From contig CAAGCY010000006.1 of the NCBI GenBank assembly GCA_900768465.1, positions 186,001 to 250,000 of the forward strand: DNA of 64,000 bases. The letters are read 5' to 3'. The stretch comes from Alphaproteobacteria bacterium (GTDB lineage Bacteria; Pseudomonadota; Alphaproteobacteria; CAAGCB01; CAG-977). The translations under genes and the position numbers were made by a program. The notes below the pieces were generated by a model. It searched no databases. It worked only from the letters and a program-made list of their open reading frames with translations, and was not told the origin of the DNA. This document shows, one piece after another, positions 51,646 through 59,456 of the stretch. The first letter of the stretch is position 1, and every line of letters starts with the position of its first letter.

Positions 51646-52433
51646 AAAAAGTCCTGCTGTTGATAATGCTGCTGTTTTCGGAATCCGCCGCGGCGTACAC
51701 TTATTCCTATATACCGAAAACGTCGTCGCCCGTTATTTACAATTTTTTGTATCGCAAGCGTGAAAAATGCCAAATCGGGGAAAAGCAAGCGTATCCGAAA
51801 CAAATCGGCGTATGCGTGTCATGCCCCGAAAACAGCACTTATCTGATTGACGACACGAAAAATAAAGCGTATTGCTTCCGCTGTCCCGGCGGGACGCTGC
51901 TGGCGAAAAAAGACGGCTACCCGATGTGTCTGAGCCAATATCCCGTCATCAACGGCAAAGCGGTCAAATCGGGCGGACGCGACGTTCCCGAAGCCGAGCT
52001 GGAACGCATGGCGCTGACCTTGAACGCGTCGTACAAAACAGCTTTGCCGCCCAAAGAACAAACGGCGGAAAAGACTTTCCGCAACAAATCGCCTCTGCAA
52101 AACGTTTGTCCGTCGGTCTATCCCGACGACGCTCCGAAAGCCGCCCGCGAAATCGAAATTTGCAAACGGCTTGCCAAACAAAACGATTTTTTGTGTCCGT
52201 ATGTGGAAAAAAACGCGGAAAACCGCTGGACTTGCCGCGCTTGTCCGAAAAACGCGCCGTACAAAGACAAACAGGGCGGCTGTTTTACCTGCCCTTACGG
52301 CGAAGAAATGGTGTCTTTGCCCGACGGGAAATCCGTTTGCGCGTCCATGGCGCCCAAGCCCGAAAAGAAAAAGCCCGCCGTAAAAAAATCGACGGGCAGG
52401 AAAAAAGCGGTTAAGCGCAAAAAACGCCGTTAA
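51642..52433 (+). CDS. Exported Cys-rich protein with four CxxCP motifs
   Basis: A 263-residue exported protein of unknown function. After the signal peptide (about 1-18, ending SAAA) it carries four CxxCP motifs: CVSCPENSTY, CFRCPGGT, CRACPKNAPY and CFTCPYGEEM. These resemble the short disulfide-bonded modules of growth-factor-receptor-like repeats, and they come in two pairs separated by about 110 residues. The C-terminus is a long Lys/Arg/Pro tail (KPEKKKPAVKKSTGRKKAVK), which could bind nucleic acid or a negatively charged surface. The start ATG at 51642 overlaps the Sel1 gene stop. The last 4 bases overlap trmJ tail to tail. Confidence 0.7.
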   Translation: MKKVLLLIMLLFSESAAAYTYSYIPKTSSPVIYNFLYRKREKCQIGEKQAYPKQIGVCVSCPENSTYLIDDTKNKAYCFRCPGGTLLAKKDGYPMCLSQYPVINGKAVKSGGRDVPEAELERMALTLNASYKTALPPKEQTAEKTFRNKSPLQNVCPSVYPDDAPKAAREIEICKRLAKQNDFLCPYVEKNAENRWTCRACPKNAPYKDKQGGCFTCPYGEEMVSLPDGKSVCASMAPKPEKKKPAVKKSTGRKKAVKRKKRR

Positions 52434-53143
52434 CGTCTTAAATCCGTAATGACTCCGTGCAGAGTCCTGACATCCTGCGACGTCAAATTCGCCCGTAAAA
52501 AGATACTGCGCAAATTCCGCATCATGCGCGGCTTTTTTTCGGGCGAACGGAAATACCCGACCTGTTCCAATTCATCCTCCAAATGGGAAAACAGATGCTC
52601 CAGCTCCGTTTTGTCGGCAAGAATCGTGTTCGGCGTCGCCAAGTATTCTTCCGCCGTCGAATCGGTCAAACGGAAAATTTCGTATCCCGTCAGCAAAACG
52701 GCTTGCGCCAGATTCAGCGAACAATGCTTCGGATTCAGCGGAATGTTCACTATCGCGTCGGCATACGCCACGTCTTCGTTTTCCAGTCCCGTGCGTTCGG
52801 GACCGAACATCACGCCGCACTTGATTCCCTGCGATTGTTGCGTTCGAATGTCTTTTGCCATGCCTTGCCCCGTAAAAACGGGCTTTATCATATCGCGCGG
52901 GCGTCCCGTCGTGGCGTACACTTTTTGCAAATCGGCTACGGCTTCCTCCACCGTTTTAAAGACTTTAGCGTTGCGTAAAATCTCATCGGCGCCGGAAGAC
53001 GCCGCAATCGCGCGGGAACAAAGCGGATCTTCGTCGGGATCGACCAAACGCATTTCGGATATGGCGCAATTCATCATGGCGCGCGCCGCCGTGCCGACAT
53101 TTTCCGCCAGTTGAGGACGGACCAGAATAAATACGGGATTCAT
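52430..53143 (-). CDS. trmJ: tRNA 2'-O-methyltransferase TrmJ (SPOUT class)
   Basis: Methylates the ribose of nucleotide 32 in tRNA anticodon loops, using S-adenosylmethionine. The 237-residue protein has SPOUT motifs: NPVFILVRPQLAENVGTAARAM (motif 1), CGVMFGPERTGLENEDVAYAD (motif 2) and NIPLNPKHCSLNLAQAVLLTGYE (motif 3), which form the trefoil knot. The C-terminal 75 residues form the helical extension found in TrmJ. ATG 53143 is 13 bases after the stop of the gene at 53157, which suggests co-transcription. The SPOUT family is large; TrmJ is the best fit by motifs and length. Confidence 0.87.
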   Translation of the reverse strand: MNPVFILVRPQLAENVGTAARAMMNCAISEMRLVDPDEDPLCSRAIAASSGADEILRNAKVFKTVEEAVADLQKVYATTGRPRDMIKPVFTGQGMAKDIRTQQSQGIKCGVMFGPERTGLENEDVAYADAIVNIPLNPKHCSLNLAQAVLLTGYEIFRLTDSTAEEYLATPNTILADKTELEHLFSHLEDELEQVGYFRSPEKKPRMMRNLRSIFLRANLTSQDVRTLHGVITDLRR

Positions 53144-53156
53144 TTTCAGCTGCTTT

Positions 53157-53711
53157 TTATTGTTTCAAAACCGTCATGTCTTTTCTTTGTCTTTCCAACA
53201 AAGATTTGAACGATATGCCCAAAGTGTTTTCGATTTGACGCATCATTTTGCGACGCAAAGCTTTGGCGTCCTCCGGTGTTACGATATCGGACGGCGCGAT
53301 TTCGGAAAATGCCGCCATCATCTGCTTGGAAGCGTCATCGGGCTTGGATTGGATTTTTTCCTCCAACCCTTCGGGCAAATCAATGCCGTTTTTGCGCATG
53401 GCTTTGACCGCTTCGACAGATTGCTTTGCCGTCAGGTCGGAAAAGCTTTCGTCCGCCTGATACAACGCGTTTGCCGAAACAACATCCATTCCGTCGGGAA
53501 CGGCTTTCAATTCCAGAAAATCATCTATCGACAAATTGCCTATATCGGCGACCGACTGACCGGTTTGAACGTCGTTTTTGCTCAGCCTTTGCATTTCCGC
53601 CTTGTTCGCCGCGATTTTACGGGCGGCGGCAGAGATGTCTTCGTCCGCAAAAGACGGCGAAGCAAAGCCTCCCATTCCCAAAGCCATCAAAAAAACTGTC
53701 AAAAAACGCAT
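53157..53711 (-). CDS. Exported protein of unknown function, 184 residues
   Basis: Not recognised. It has a signal peptide (about 1-22, ending SPSFA) and a soluble, mostly helical mature part (DEDISAAARKIAANKAEM, ALYQADESFSDLTAKQSVEAV, AKALRRKMMRQIENTLGISF). No Cys is present in the mature protein. A periplasmic role is likely. The start is ATG at 53711 with AAGGA upstream. The gene is upstream of trmJ on the same strand with 13 bases between them. Confidence 0.6.
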   Translation of the reverse strand: MRFLTVFLMALGMGGFASPSFADEDISAAARKIAANKAEMQRLSKNDVQTGQSVADIGNLSIDDFLELKAVPDGMDVVSANALYQADESFSDLTAKQSVEAVKAMRKNGIDLPEGLEEKIQSKPDDASKQMMAAFSEIAPSDIVTPEDAKALRRKMMRQIENTLGISFKSLLERQRKDMTVLKQ

Positions 53712-53838
53712 CAAGCAATCCTTTTCATAAACGACACCTGCAGATTATAGCGCAAACAATCGGGATTGTATACACCGAAGGATCGTCTTTTTATTTTTTC
53801 CCGCAAAGCGTATCGTTGAAAAATAAGGAGTACGCGCC

Positions 53839-54318
53839 ATGAGCAAAATTTTGTCATTGAAATACCACTTGCTGTTGTTTTGGCTGATAAGCCTGTTTAC
53901 GGGATTTTTGTTCGCCGTCGTCATCGATTCCAACGCCGGCGAAGTCATGGGCGGGACGAACGGACAGTTCATCATGCCGACGTCCAAAACAGTCTGGCTG
54001 ATTTACTGCTGCGCCGCCTATTTGTTCCAAGCCGCCGCTTACGGCATCATCGCGGAAATCGCCCGCGAAGAAGACGACGAAATCCCGATTTTGCTGTTTT
54101 GGAGTCAATTCTTTTTGGTGATTGTCTGGCTGGGATTGTATTTCGGACTGCATCTGGCGGGCGCGGCGCTGATAACGCTGTTTGTCGCCGTTTTCGCGCT
54201 GATTTTCGCCCTGTCGGAATTCCGCGCAATATCCTTGGGCGCTTTGCTGATGATGATTCCGTATTGCGGTCTGATTTGTTTCCTGTTGTTTATGAACATT
54301 TACACATTTTTTGTTTAG
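53839..54318 (+). CDS. TspO/MBR family membrane protein (divergent)
   Basis: A 159-residue protein with five hydrophobic segments, the size and topology of TspO. Family-like features are the loop-helix FIMPTSKTVWLIYCCAAYLF, then LLFWSQFFLVIVWLGLYFGL, where TspO proteins have a conserved W and FFGL, and IPYCGLICFLLFMNIYTFF at the end, where PY and N are typical. TspO binds porphyrins and regulates tetrapyrrole or stress responses in bacteria. Several of the usual aromatic residues are replaced, so this is a divergent member at best. ATG 53839 has AAGGAG upstream. Confidence 0.6.
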   Translation: MSKILSLKYHLLLFWLISLFTGFLFAVVIDSNAGEVMGGTNGQFIMPTSKTVWLIYCCAAYLFQAAAYGIIAEIAREEDDEIPILLFWSQFFLVIVWLGLYFGLHLAGAALITLFVAVFALIFALSEFRAISLGALLMMIPYCGLICFLLFMNIYTFFV

Positions 54319-54324
54319 CACCTG

Positions 54325-54360
54325 AAAAAAGGGGCGGAAACGAACTGTACCCCGCCCCTT
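54325..54360 (-). terminator. Intrinsic terminator of the flavodoxin gene
   Basis: A 9-bp stem (54329-54337 with 54352-54360), followed on the minus strand by a T-run (complement of 54325-54330). It lies between the convergent TspO-like and flavodoxin genes. Confidence 0.75.
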
Positions 54361-54391
54361 AAAATCTTTTAATGCCCGTCAAAAGCGTTTT

Positions 54392-54943
54392 TCAGTTTGT
54401 CAGCCGATTCAGCCAATCGTCCAGACCGTCCGTCTCTTTGCCGTATCCGTACCAGCCGTCTTGAACAACCGTGCATCCTTTGCATTGGTTGGTCATGTCG
54501 GCGATTGTGCGCTGTTGTCCGCCGCCGCCGTGCGTGATAAAGGGAACGACCGTTTTCCCCGCAAAATCATAGCTTTCCAGAAAACTGCCAACCTGCGGCG
54601 TAATCGTTCCCCACCAGTTGGGCGATCCGATAAAAACAACGTCGTACTGTTCCATATCGGGAACGCTTGTCGTCAGTTTGGGGCGAAAGCCGCTCAAAAT
54701 CTCCCGCTTTGCCTGTTCCGTCATCGTACGGTACTCGGCGGGATACGTTCCCTCCGCTTTGATTTCGAACAAATCGCCGCCGATTTTGGCGTGAATGGCC
54801 TCCGCCACCGTTTTCGTATTGCCGCTGTAAGAATAAAAAGCGATTAAAACTTTTCTGTCCATCAAATCAACCTCCCTTGCCTGCGCCGTTCCAAATCCCA
54901 AAGCCGCCAACAAAGCCGCCCCGAATATCATGCTTTTTTTCAT
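54392..54943 (-). CDS. Exported flavodoxin
   Basis: A 183-residue flavodoxin-fold protein with an apparent signal peptide (about 1-22, ending GTAQA). The FMN phosphate loop is YSYSGNTKTVAEAI, and the second and third loops are VFIGSPNWWGTITPQV and FITHGGGGQQRTIADM, as in the flavodoxin_4 type family. Export of a flavodoxin is unusual, although such genes do occur. If the signal peptide is not real, ATG at MDRKVLIAF (near residue 28) would give a cytoplasmic form. Its promoter has the same MerR-type palindrome as the one beside the regulator at 58073. ATG 54943. Confidence 0.85.
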   Translation of the reverse strand: MKKSMIFGAALLAALGFGTAQAREVDLMDRKVLIAFYSYSGNTKTVAEAIHAKIGGDLFEIKAEGTYPAEYRTMTEQAKREILSGFRPKLTTSVPDMEQYDVVFIGSPNWWGTITPQVGSFLESYDFAGKTVVPFITHGGGGQQRTIADMTNQCKGCTVVQDGWYGYGKETDGLDDWLNRLTN

Positions 54944-54999
54944 TTTTCGCCCCCCGTAAAATCACGTCTGTTCATTCGATTCGCTCCTTGAATGAAAAA

Positions 55000-55030
55000 A
55001 TGATAACCGTTAGAGTTCACTCTAAGTCAA
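55000..55030 (-). promoter_or_regulatory. MerR-type operator-promoter of the flavodoxin gene
   Basis: TTGACT (55025-55030) and TATCAT (55000-55005) on the minus strand are 19 bases apart. Between them lies the palindrome TTAGAGTGAACTCTAA (55010-55025). The long spacer with a centred palindrome is the hallmark of promoters activated by MerR-family proteins. The same 16 bases recur at 58029-58044. Confidence 0.72.
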
Positions 55031-55049
55031 TATGTTTTTTTGCTTTGGT

Positions 55050-55078
55050 TTGACAAACACCCGTCCGTGCATTATGCT
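55050..55078 (+). promoter_or_regulatory. Promoter of the ankyrin-like gene
   Basis: TTGACA (55050-55055) and TATGCT (55073-55078) with a 17-base spacer, 30 bases before the start codon. It starts 20 bases beyond the -35 box of the divergent flavodoxin promoter. Confidence 0.6.
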
Positions 55079-55108
55079 TCGCGCGTTTGAACGAAAGCGG
55101 AGAATACG

Positions 55109-55510
55109 ATGTCCCTCTATGAAACGGTATTGAAGAACAAAGACGCTTCGGCGCAGGAATTGGCGCAAGCCGTCGCATTGATGATTGAATCGGGCGCTGA
55201 CGCCGCCGTTTTGCTGTTTATGGCGGTTGAAGCCGACAACCTGCCCGCCGTCAAGCTGTTGATGGAATCGGGCGCAAATCCGACTTTAGTTGTCGCAAAC
55301 GAACAAAACGCCGTGTCTTTGGCGATTAACGAAGAAAAGTGGGAAATTCTGGATTATCTGATGACCCGCGATTTCAACCGCACCATGCTGTTTGAAGGCA
55401 TTGCCGAACTCAGCCCGTCCATGATTGATTATCTGGAAGGCAAGTATATCAAAGTCCCGCACGAATTGAAAAACGGCGAAGATTTGGACTGGATTAACCA
55501 GATCAACTGA
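55109..55510 (+). CDS. Small ankyrin-like protein
   Basis: A 133-residue protein with two or three ankyrin-type units: AVALMIESGADAAVLLFMAVE, DNLPAVKLLMESGANPTLVV and AVSLAINEEKWEILDYLMTRD. The C-terminal 35 residues (IDYLEGKYIKVPHELKNGED) are not repeats. There is no signal peptide. ATG 55109 has CGGAGAAT upstream. It has its own promoter and lies 67 bases upstream of the peptide transporter on the same strand. The partner is unknown. Confidence 0.72.
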   Translation: MSLYETVLKNKDASAQELAQAVALMIESGADAAVLLFMAVEADNLPAVKLLMESGANPTLVVANEQNAVSLAINEEKWEILDYLMTRDFNRTMLFEGIAELSPSMIDYLEGKYIKVPHELKNGEDLDWINQIN

Positions 55511-55577
55511 CATCGCCGAATTGCCGTCTTACCCTGTTGTTTTTCATCCTGTAGACTGAAAATAAAAAGGAGTCTGG

Positions 55578-56864
55578 ATGAAACGCGATACTTTTTTGGG
55601 ACATCCCAAAGGGCTGTTTTTGCTGTTCGCCTCTGAATTATGGGAACGGTTTTCGTTCTATGCCTTGCGCGCCGTGCTGGTGCTGTATTTGACGGCTTTG
55701 ACGATTGACGGCGGACTGGGATGGAGCAAAGCCGACGCTTTGCGGCTGTACGGAATTTACACGGGATTGATTTACATTACGCCTTTAATCGGCGGAGCTT
55801 TGGCGGACAACACGCTGGGACAGCGCAAAGCCGTCCTGTTCGGCGCGGTTTTAATGGCGGCGGGACAGTTTGTCCTGTCGGCTTTTCCGTCGGGATTGTA
55901 TGCGGGACTGCTGTTGCTGATTTGCGGGAACGGATTGTTCAAACCGAATATTTCGACCATGGTCGGCGATTTGTACGATAAAAACGACACGCGCAGGGAC
56001 AGCGCTTTTACGATTTTCTATATGGGCATCAACATCGGGTCTTTTTTCGCGGGAATTGCCGCGGGATTCATCTTGATGCAATGGTCGTTCCAAACGGCTT
56101 TTTTCGTCGCGGGACTGGGGATGTTGATTGCGCTGGGCTTGCAGCTCTGCCTTGCCAAGCGTTATTTGGGAAACATCGGAACGCTTCCCGCCGCCCGAAA
56201 AGTCAGAAACGAGTCCAAAGCTCCTTTGTCCCGAACGGAAATCGCACACTTGAAAACCCTGATGACTCTGGGCGTGTTCTCGGTTGTTTTCTGGGCGGGA
56301 TTTGAACAAGCCGGCGGACTGTTGACTCTGTTCGCGGAAGAACAAACCAATCGCACGATTGCCGGACTTACCGTTCCGACCGCGTTCTTTCAATCGCTGA
56401 ATCCGCTGTTTATCATTCTCCTTGCCCCCGTATTCGCGTGGATTTGGGCAAAAGCGGGCGACAAAGCTCCGTCCTTTGCCGTAAAATTTGTTTGGGCTTT
56501 GGCGTTTTCGGCGCTGGGATTTTTGTTTATGATAGGCGCGGCATGGGAAAACCGCGGCGGAGCGCAAGCGTCGATGCTGTGGCTGGTTGCCACATACTTT
56601 TTCCACACGGTCGGCGAGCTGTGCCTGTCGCCGACGGGGCTGTCCATGGTTGCAAAGCTTGCCCCCGCGCGATATTTGTCGCTGATGATGGGGGTGTGGT
56701 TTTGTTTCGCGGCGGCGGCGAACTTTACAGCAGGCTTTGTCGGGGCGTTTTTGGACGATTGGGGAGCCTTGCCGATTTTTGCCGCTCTGTTCGGCATCAG
56801 CCTGATTGCCGCTTTTGTTCTGCGGCTGATGTCGAACCGATTGGAACGTCTGGCGGCAAAGTGA
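55578..56864 (+). CDS. POT family proton-coupled oligopeptide transporter
   Basis: A 428-residue inner-membrane symporter of di- and tripeptides. The POT signature ELWERFSFYALRAVLVLYLT (about 15-34) includes the ExxERFxxY motif that couples protons; the second signature region, with FYMGINIGSFFAG, also matches. About 12 hydrophobic helices are seen. At 428 residues it is shorter than typical members (480-500), mostly from a shorter central loop. ATG 55578 has AAAAGGAG upstream. It stands between the ankyrin gene and a bidirectional terminator. The peptide preference cannot be read. Confidence 0.92.
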   Translation: MKRDTFLGHPKGLFLLFASELWERFSFYALRAVLVLYLTALTIDGGLGWSKADALRLYGIYTGLIYITPLIGGALADNTLGQRKAVLFGAVLMAAGQFVLSAFPSGLYAGLLLLICGNGLFKPNISTMVGDLYDKNDTRRDSAFTIFYMGINIGSFFAGIAAGFILMQWSFQTAFFVAGLGMLIALGLQLCLAKRYLGNIGTLPAARKVRNESKAPLSRTEIAHLKTLMTLGVFSVVFWAGFEQAGGLLTLFAEEQTNRTIAGLTVPTAFFQSLNPLFIILLAPVFAWIWAKAGDKAPSFAVKFVWALAFSALGFLFMIGAAWENRGGAQASMLWLVATYFFHTVGELCLSPTGLSMVAKLAPARYLSLMMGVWFCFAAAANFTAGFVGAFLDDWGALPIFAALFGISLIAAFVLRLMSNRLERLAAK

Positions 56865-56867
56865 AAA

Positions 56868-56887
56868 GCGGAGGATTTCTCCTCCGC
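56868..56887. terminator. Bidirectional terminator
   Basis: An 8-bp stem, GCGGAGGA (56868-56875) with TCCTCCGC (56880-56887), between the convergent transporter and metallophosphoesterase genes. T-rich sequence follows on the plus strand and TTTTC on the minus. Confidence 0.7.
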
Positions 56888-56894
56888 CTTGATT

Positions 56895-57986
56895 TTATTT
56901 ATTGGGTGAAAGTTTGATGAAAGTGATTTCCGACGGGGCAAGGAAACGCATCTGCGGTCCCCATTGTCCCGCGCCGCGTGTAACGTAAACGCCGTCGTAG
57001 CCGCCCGCCAAGTATTTGTTGGCAAGCTTGACAAAGACATGGAACGGGAAAATCTGCCCGCCGTGAGTATGCCCCGAAACGGTCAAGTCGACGGCTTTAA
57101 AGTCAGCGGGCGTATGCGACATCAACAGTTTGAAATCGGAATCGGACGCTTTTTCAAATGCTTTTTCCGCGTTGAGGTCCAGCCCGTAACGTTTGCCCGA
57201 TACGTCGGGAACACCTGCGACATACAGCCCGCCGCCGACGGATTCGCCGCTGTTTTCAAGGAACGTAAATCCCGCCGCTTTCAACGCGGCAACGGTTTCT
57301 TTGTATCCGACGTAAAATTCGTGATTTCCCGTAACGAAAAAGATTCCTTTTTTGGCTTTCAGCCCTTTGAGCAATTCCGTTATCGGTTTTATTTTTTCGA
57401 CATCGTCGTCCAAAATATCCCCGTCCAGCAAAATCACATCGGGATTCAAAGCGTTCGCGCGTTCCACAATGCCTTTGATTTTCGCGGGCGATATCGTTCT
57501 GTGAATATGCAAATCGCTGAGCAGCACAACGTCTTGCGGCTCTCGGATTTTATCCGAAGCAATCGAAACGGTTTTGACTTCGGGAATTTTCAATCCGCTG
57601 TGCATTGCTGAAAACGACGCAGCCAGCGCCAAAACGGCGGTAACGGCGTTCAAACGGATTACCCACTGCTTTTCAAACAAAGAAACGGCAACACCCGCTT
57701 TGTACAGCACCGCCCACACAACGTCGCGCAAAACCGTGAACGTCAACAAAATGATGCAGAACACATAAAGAAACCAAACCGTCGCGCGCCAAGCGGGATA
57801 CGCCCTGCCAAAAACGGGTTCAAGCGAAAAATCCGACAACAGCGGCAAACAGCCCAAAAGCAAAGCGACGAAAAACAATCCGATTCGCTTTGCCGCCGTC
57901 AAATCCAAAAAGCACGCGTATCGAAAAAACAGCGGCACCGTTACCAGACAGCCCAGAAACGAAGTGACAACCACACAAGCAATCAT
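56895..57986 (-). CDS. Membrane-anchored metallophosphoesterase
   Basis: A 363-residue protein with about four N-terminal membrane helices (to residue 125) and a calcineurin-like phosphoesterase domain. The metal motifs are in order: SDLHIH, DGDILDDD, VTGNHEFY, and SGHTHGGQIFP. Such YkuE/YaeI-like proteins act at the membrane, in some cases on lipid or UDP-sugar substrates; the substrate here is unknown. ATG 57986 lies 33 bases after the -10 box of a promoter that carries the MerR palindrome, so it may be a target of the divergent regulator at 58073. Confidence 0.88.
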   Translation of the reverse strand: MIACVVVTSFLGCLVTVPLFFRYACFLDLTAAKRIGLFFVALLLGCLPLLSDFSLEPVFGRAYPAWRATVWFLYVFCIILLTFTVLRDVVWAVLYKAGVAVSLFEKQWVIRLNAVTAVLALAASFSAMHSGLKIPEVKTVSIASDKIREPQDVVLLSDLHIHRTISPAKIKGIVERANALNPDVILLDGDILDDDVEKIKPITELLKGLKAKKGIFFVTGNHEFYVGYKETVAALKAAGFTFLENSGESVGGGLYVAGVPDVSGKRYGLDLNAEKAFEKASDSDFKLLMSHTPADFKAVDLTVSGHTHGGQIFPFHVFVKLANKYLAGGYDGVYVTRGAGQWGPQMRFLAPSEITFIKLSPNK

Positions 57987-58018
57987 AGAAATCTCCCGTT
58001 TAAAATAGTTCTTGATTC

Positions 58019-58049
58019 TTTATAAAATTTAGAGTTCACTCTAAGTCAA
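58019..58049 (-). promoter_or_regulatory. MerR-type operator-promoter between regulator and metallophosphoesterase
   Basis: TTGACT (58044-58049) and TATAAA (58019-58024) on the minus strand are 19 bases apart, with TTAGAGTGAACTCTAA (58029-58044) between them. It drives the metallophosphoesterase gene and lies 29 bases before the regulator's own start codon, so it can also autoregulate it. Confidence 0.68.
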
Positions 58050-58072
58050 GAACTTTTTTCAAGGAGGATTTT

Positions 58073-58504
58073 ATGGGGTACTCTATCGGTCAAGTGGCTG
58101 AAAAATGCGGCATTTCGGCATACACTCTGCGCTATTACGACAAAGAGGGTTTGTTGCCGTTCGTCAAAAAAACACCGTCGGGACTGCGGAATTTTTCGGA
58201 TCAAGATATCGAACTGCTCCGCATTATCGAATGTTTGAAAGGCACGGGCATGCAAATCAAAGACATCCGTCAGTATATCGTCTGGATGATGCAGGGCAAT
58301 TCGACTTTGCGGGAACGGCTGGATATGTTTGAACGCCAAAAGGAACGGCTGGAACTGCAAATGCGCCAACTGACTGATTTTATGGATAAAATCAACTTTA
58401 AAATCGACTTTTACAAAGACGCCGTCGCCCACGGCGACATCAACGTTTTCGACCGCAATCCCGAACTGGCCGAACGCAGGAAAAAACTGTTCAACTGCGG
58501 CTGA
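58073..58504 (+). CDS. MerR-family transcriptional regulator (AdhR/NmlR-like)
   Basis: A 143-residue regulator that twists long-spacer promoters into an active form. It has the N-terminal winged helix-turn-helix (YSIGQVAEKCGISAYTLRYYDKEGLL), the second wing RNFSDQDIELLRIIECLKGTGM and a long dimerisation coiled coil (LRERLDMFERQKERLELQMRQL). Only two Cys are present (Cys12 and the C-terminal Cys142), so it is not a classic metal sensor; it looks closer to AdhR/NmlR, which respond to aldehydes or thiol stress. The palindrome TTAGAGTNNACTCTAA next to it matches what I recall of operators of that branch. ATG 58073 has AAGGAGG upstream. Confidence 0.9.
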   Translation: MGYSIGQVAEKCGISAYTLRYYDKEGLLPFVKKTPSGLRNFSDQDIELLRIIECLKGTGMQIKDIRQYIVWMMQGNSTLRERLDMFERQKERLELQMRQLTDFMDKINFKIDFYKDAVAHGDINVFDRNPELAERRKKLFNCG

Positions 58505-58507
58505 ACG

Positions 58508-59440
58508 TCATTCGAAAAAGCGGTAAAGGATATTTTCCTTTTCTTCTTCACATTCGGCGGCGTCGTCCGCTTCTTTGACGGCGGGGGCAGTCCCCAGCGC
58601 GTACACAACCGCCCCCAGCCGTTCGCCGTCCAATCCTTTTAATTCCAGCGAACCGCCCGTCAGGTTCAATTCGGGCAAAGCGAACGTTTCATTGCCGTCG
58701 GACATTTTCAAAAGCTTGCGCTGTTGTTTTTTCGCCAACACTCCGCCCGATCCGATTGAAGTCAAAAAAGCCAGATTTTGCGCCGTACACCAGCCCGAAA
58801 ATTTAGCTTTGTCGGGTTCGGCGCGGCGCATTTTGAACCACGTCCGTTTTTTCAGCCCCGTCTTGTCCAAAGCGGTATAGACGCGGACTTTTCCGAACTG
58901 CGCCAAAGCGTCGGGAATGTTTTTAACCATACGGGGCAGTTTTTTGGACATTTTCAAATAGCCCGTCTTGTCACCGTCCAGCTTCAACAAAACACTGTAA
59001 ACGACATCCTGAGACGGCAAACGTTCCCAATAACAAATCGACGACGATTCCGCCGCTTCGGACGACAAACGCATGCGCCCGCGGTAAGCTTTGTCGTTCA
59101 CGCGCACGAAAAACCGCGTATTCGGGTGGTAAAACACAAAATCCGTGTCCAGCGTGTTCGCCAGTATCGACGCGAACTTTGACGCCGCCGCCGCCACGGC
59201 GCGAGTATTGCGGCTGTTTGCCGCCCGCACGAAAGCGTCGTCCCGCAAAATCGTGTCGCGGGCAAAGCTTTTCAATTCGGCGCACGTCCGCGCTTCCTCG
59301 GCACGCATAAAATCGCGCAGAGTCTCCGCGGGCGTTGCGGCAGAGGGAACAGATTGCGGAGGCATCGCCTCGCTTCGCTGCTGCGCCTGCGCGTTGACAG
59401 CCAGCAAGCACAAACCGATAACCGCAAAAAACCGCTTCAT
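58508..59440 (-). CDS. Exported protein of unknown function, 310 residues
   Basis: Not recognised. It has a signal peptide (about 1-19, ending NAQA) and a Pro/Ala-rich start (MPPQSVPSAATPAETL). The mature part has two regions: a helical one with FARDTILRDDAFVRAANS, and a beta-rich one with FVFYHPNTRFFVRVNDKAYRG, YSVLLKLDGDKTGYLKMSK and VRVYTALDKTGLKKRTWF. The C-terminus is acidic (ADDAAECEEEKENILY). Its role could be periplasmic. ATG 59440. It is convergent with the MerR gene and 16 bases downstream of the valS stop, so it may be co-transcribed with valS. Confidence 0.6.
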   Translation of the reverse strand: MKRFFAVIGLCLLAVNAQAQQRSEAMPPQSVPSAATPAETLRDFMRAEEARTCAELKSFARDTILRDDAFVRAANSRNTRAVAAAASKFASILANTLDTDFVFYHPNTRFFVRVNDKAYRGRMRLSSEAAESSSICYWERLPSQDVVYSVLLKLDGDKTGYLKMSKKLPRMVKNIPDALAQFGKVRVYTALDKTGLKKRTWFKMRRAEPDKAKFSGWCTAQNLAFLTSIGSGGVLAKKQQRKLLKMSDGNETFALPELNLTGGSLELKGLDGERLGAVVYALGTAPAVKEADDAAECEEEKENILYRFFE

Positions 59441-59456
59441 CGTTCCCTCCCGTTTT

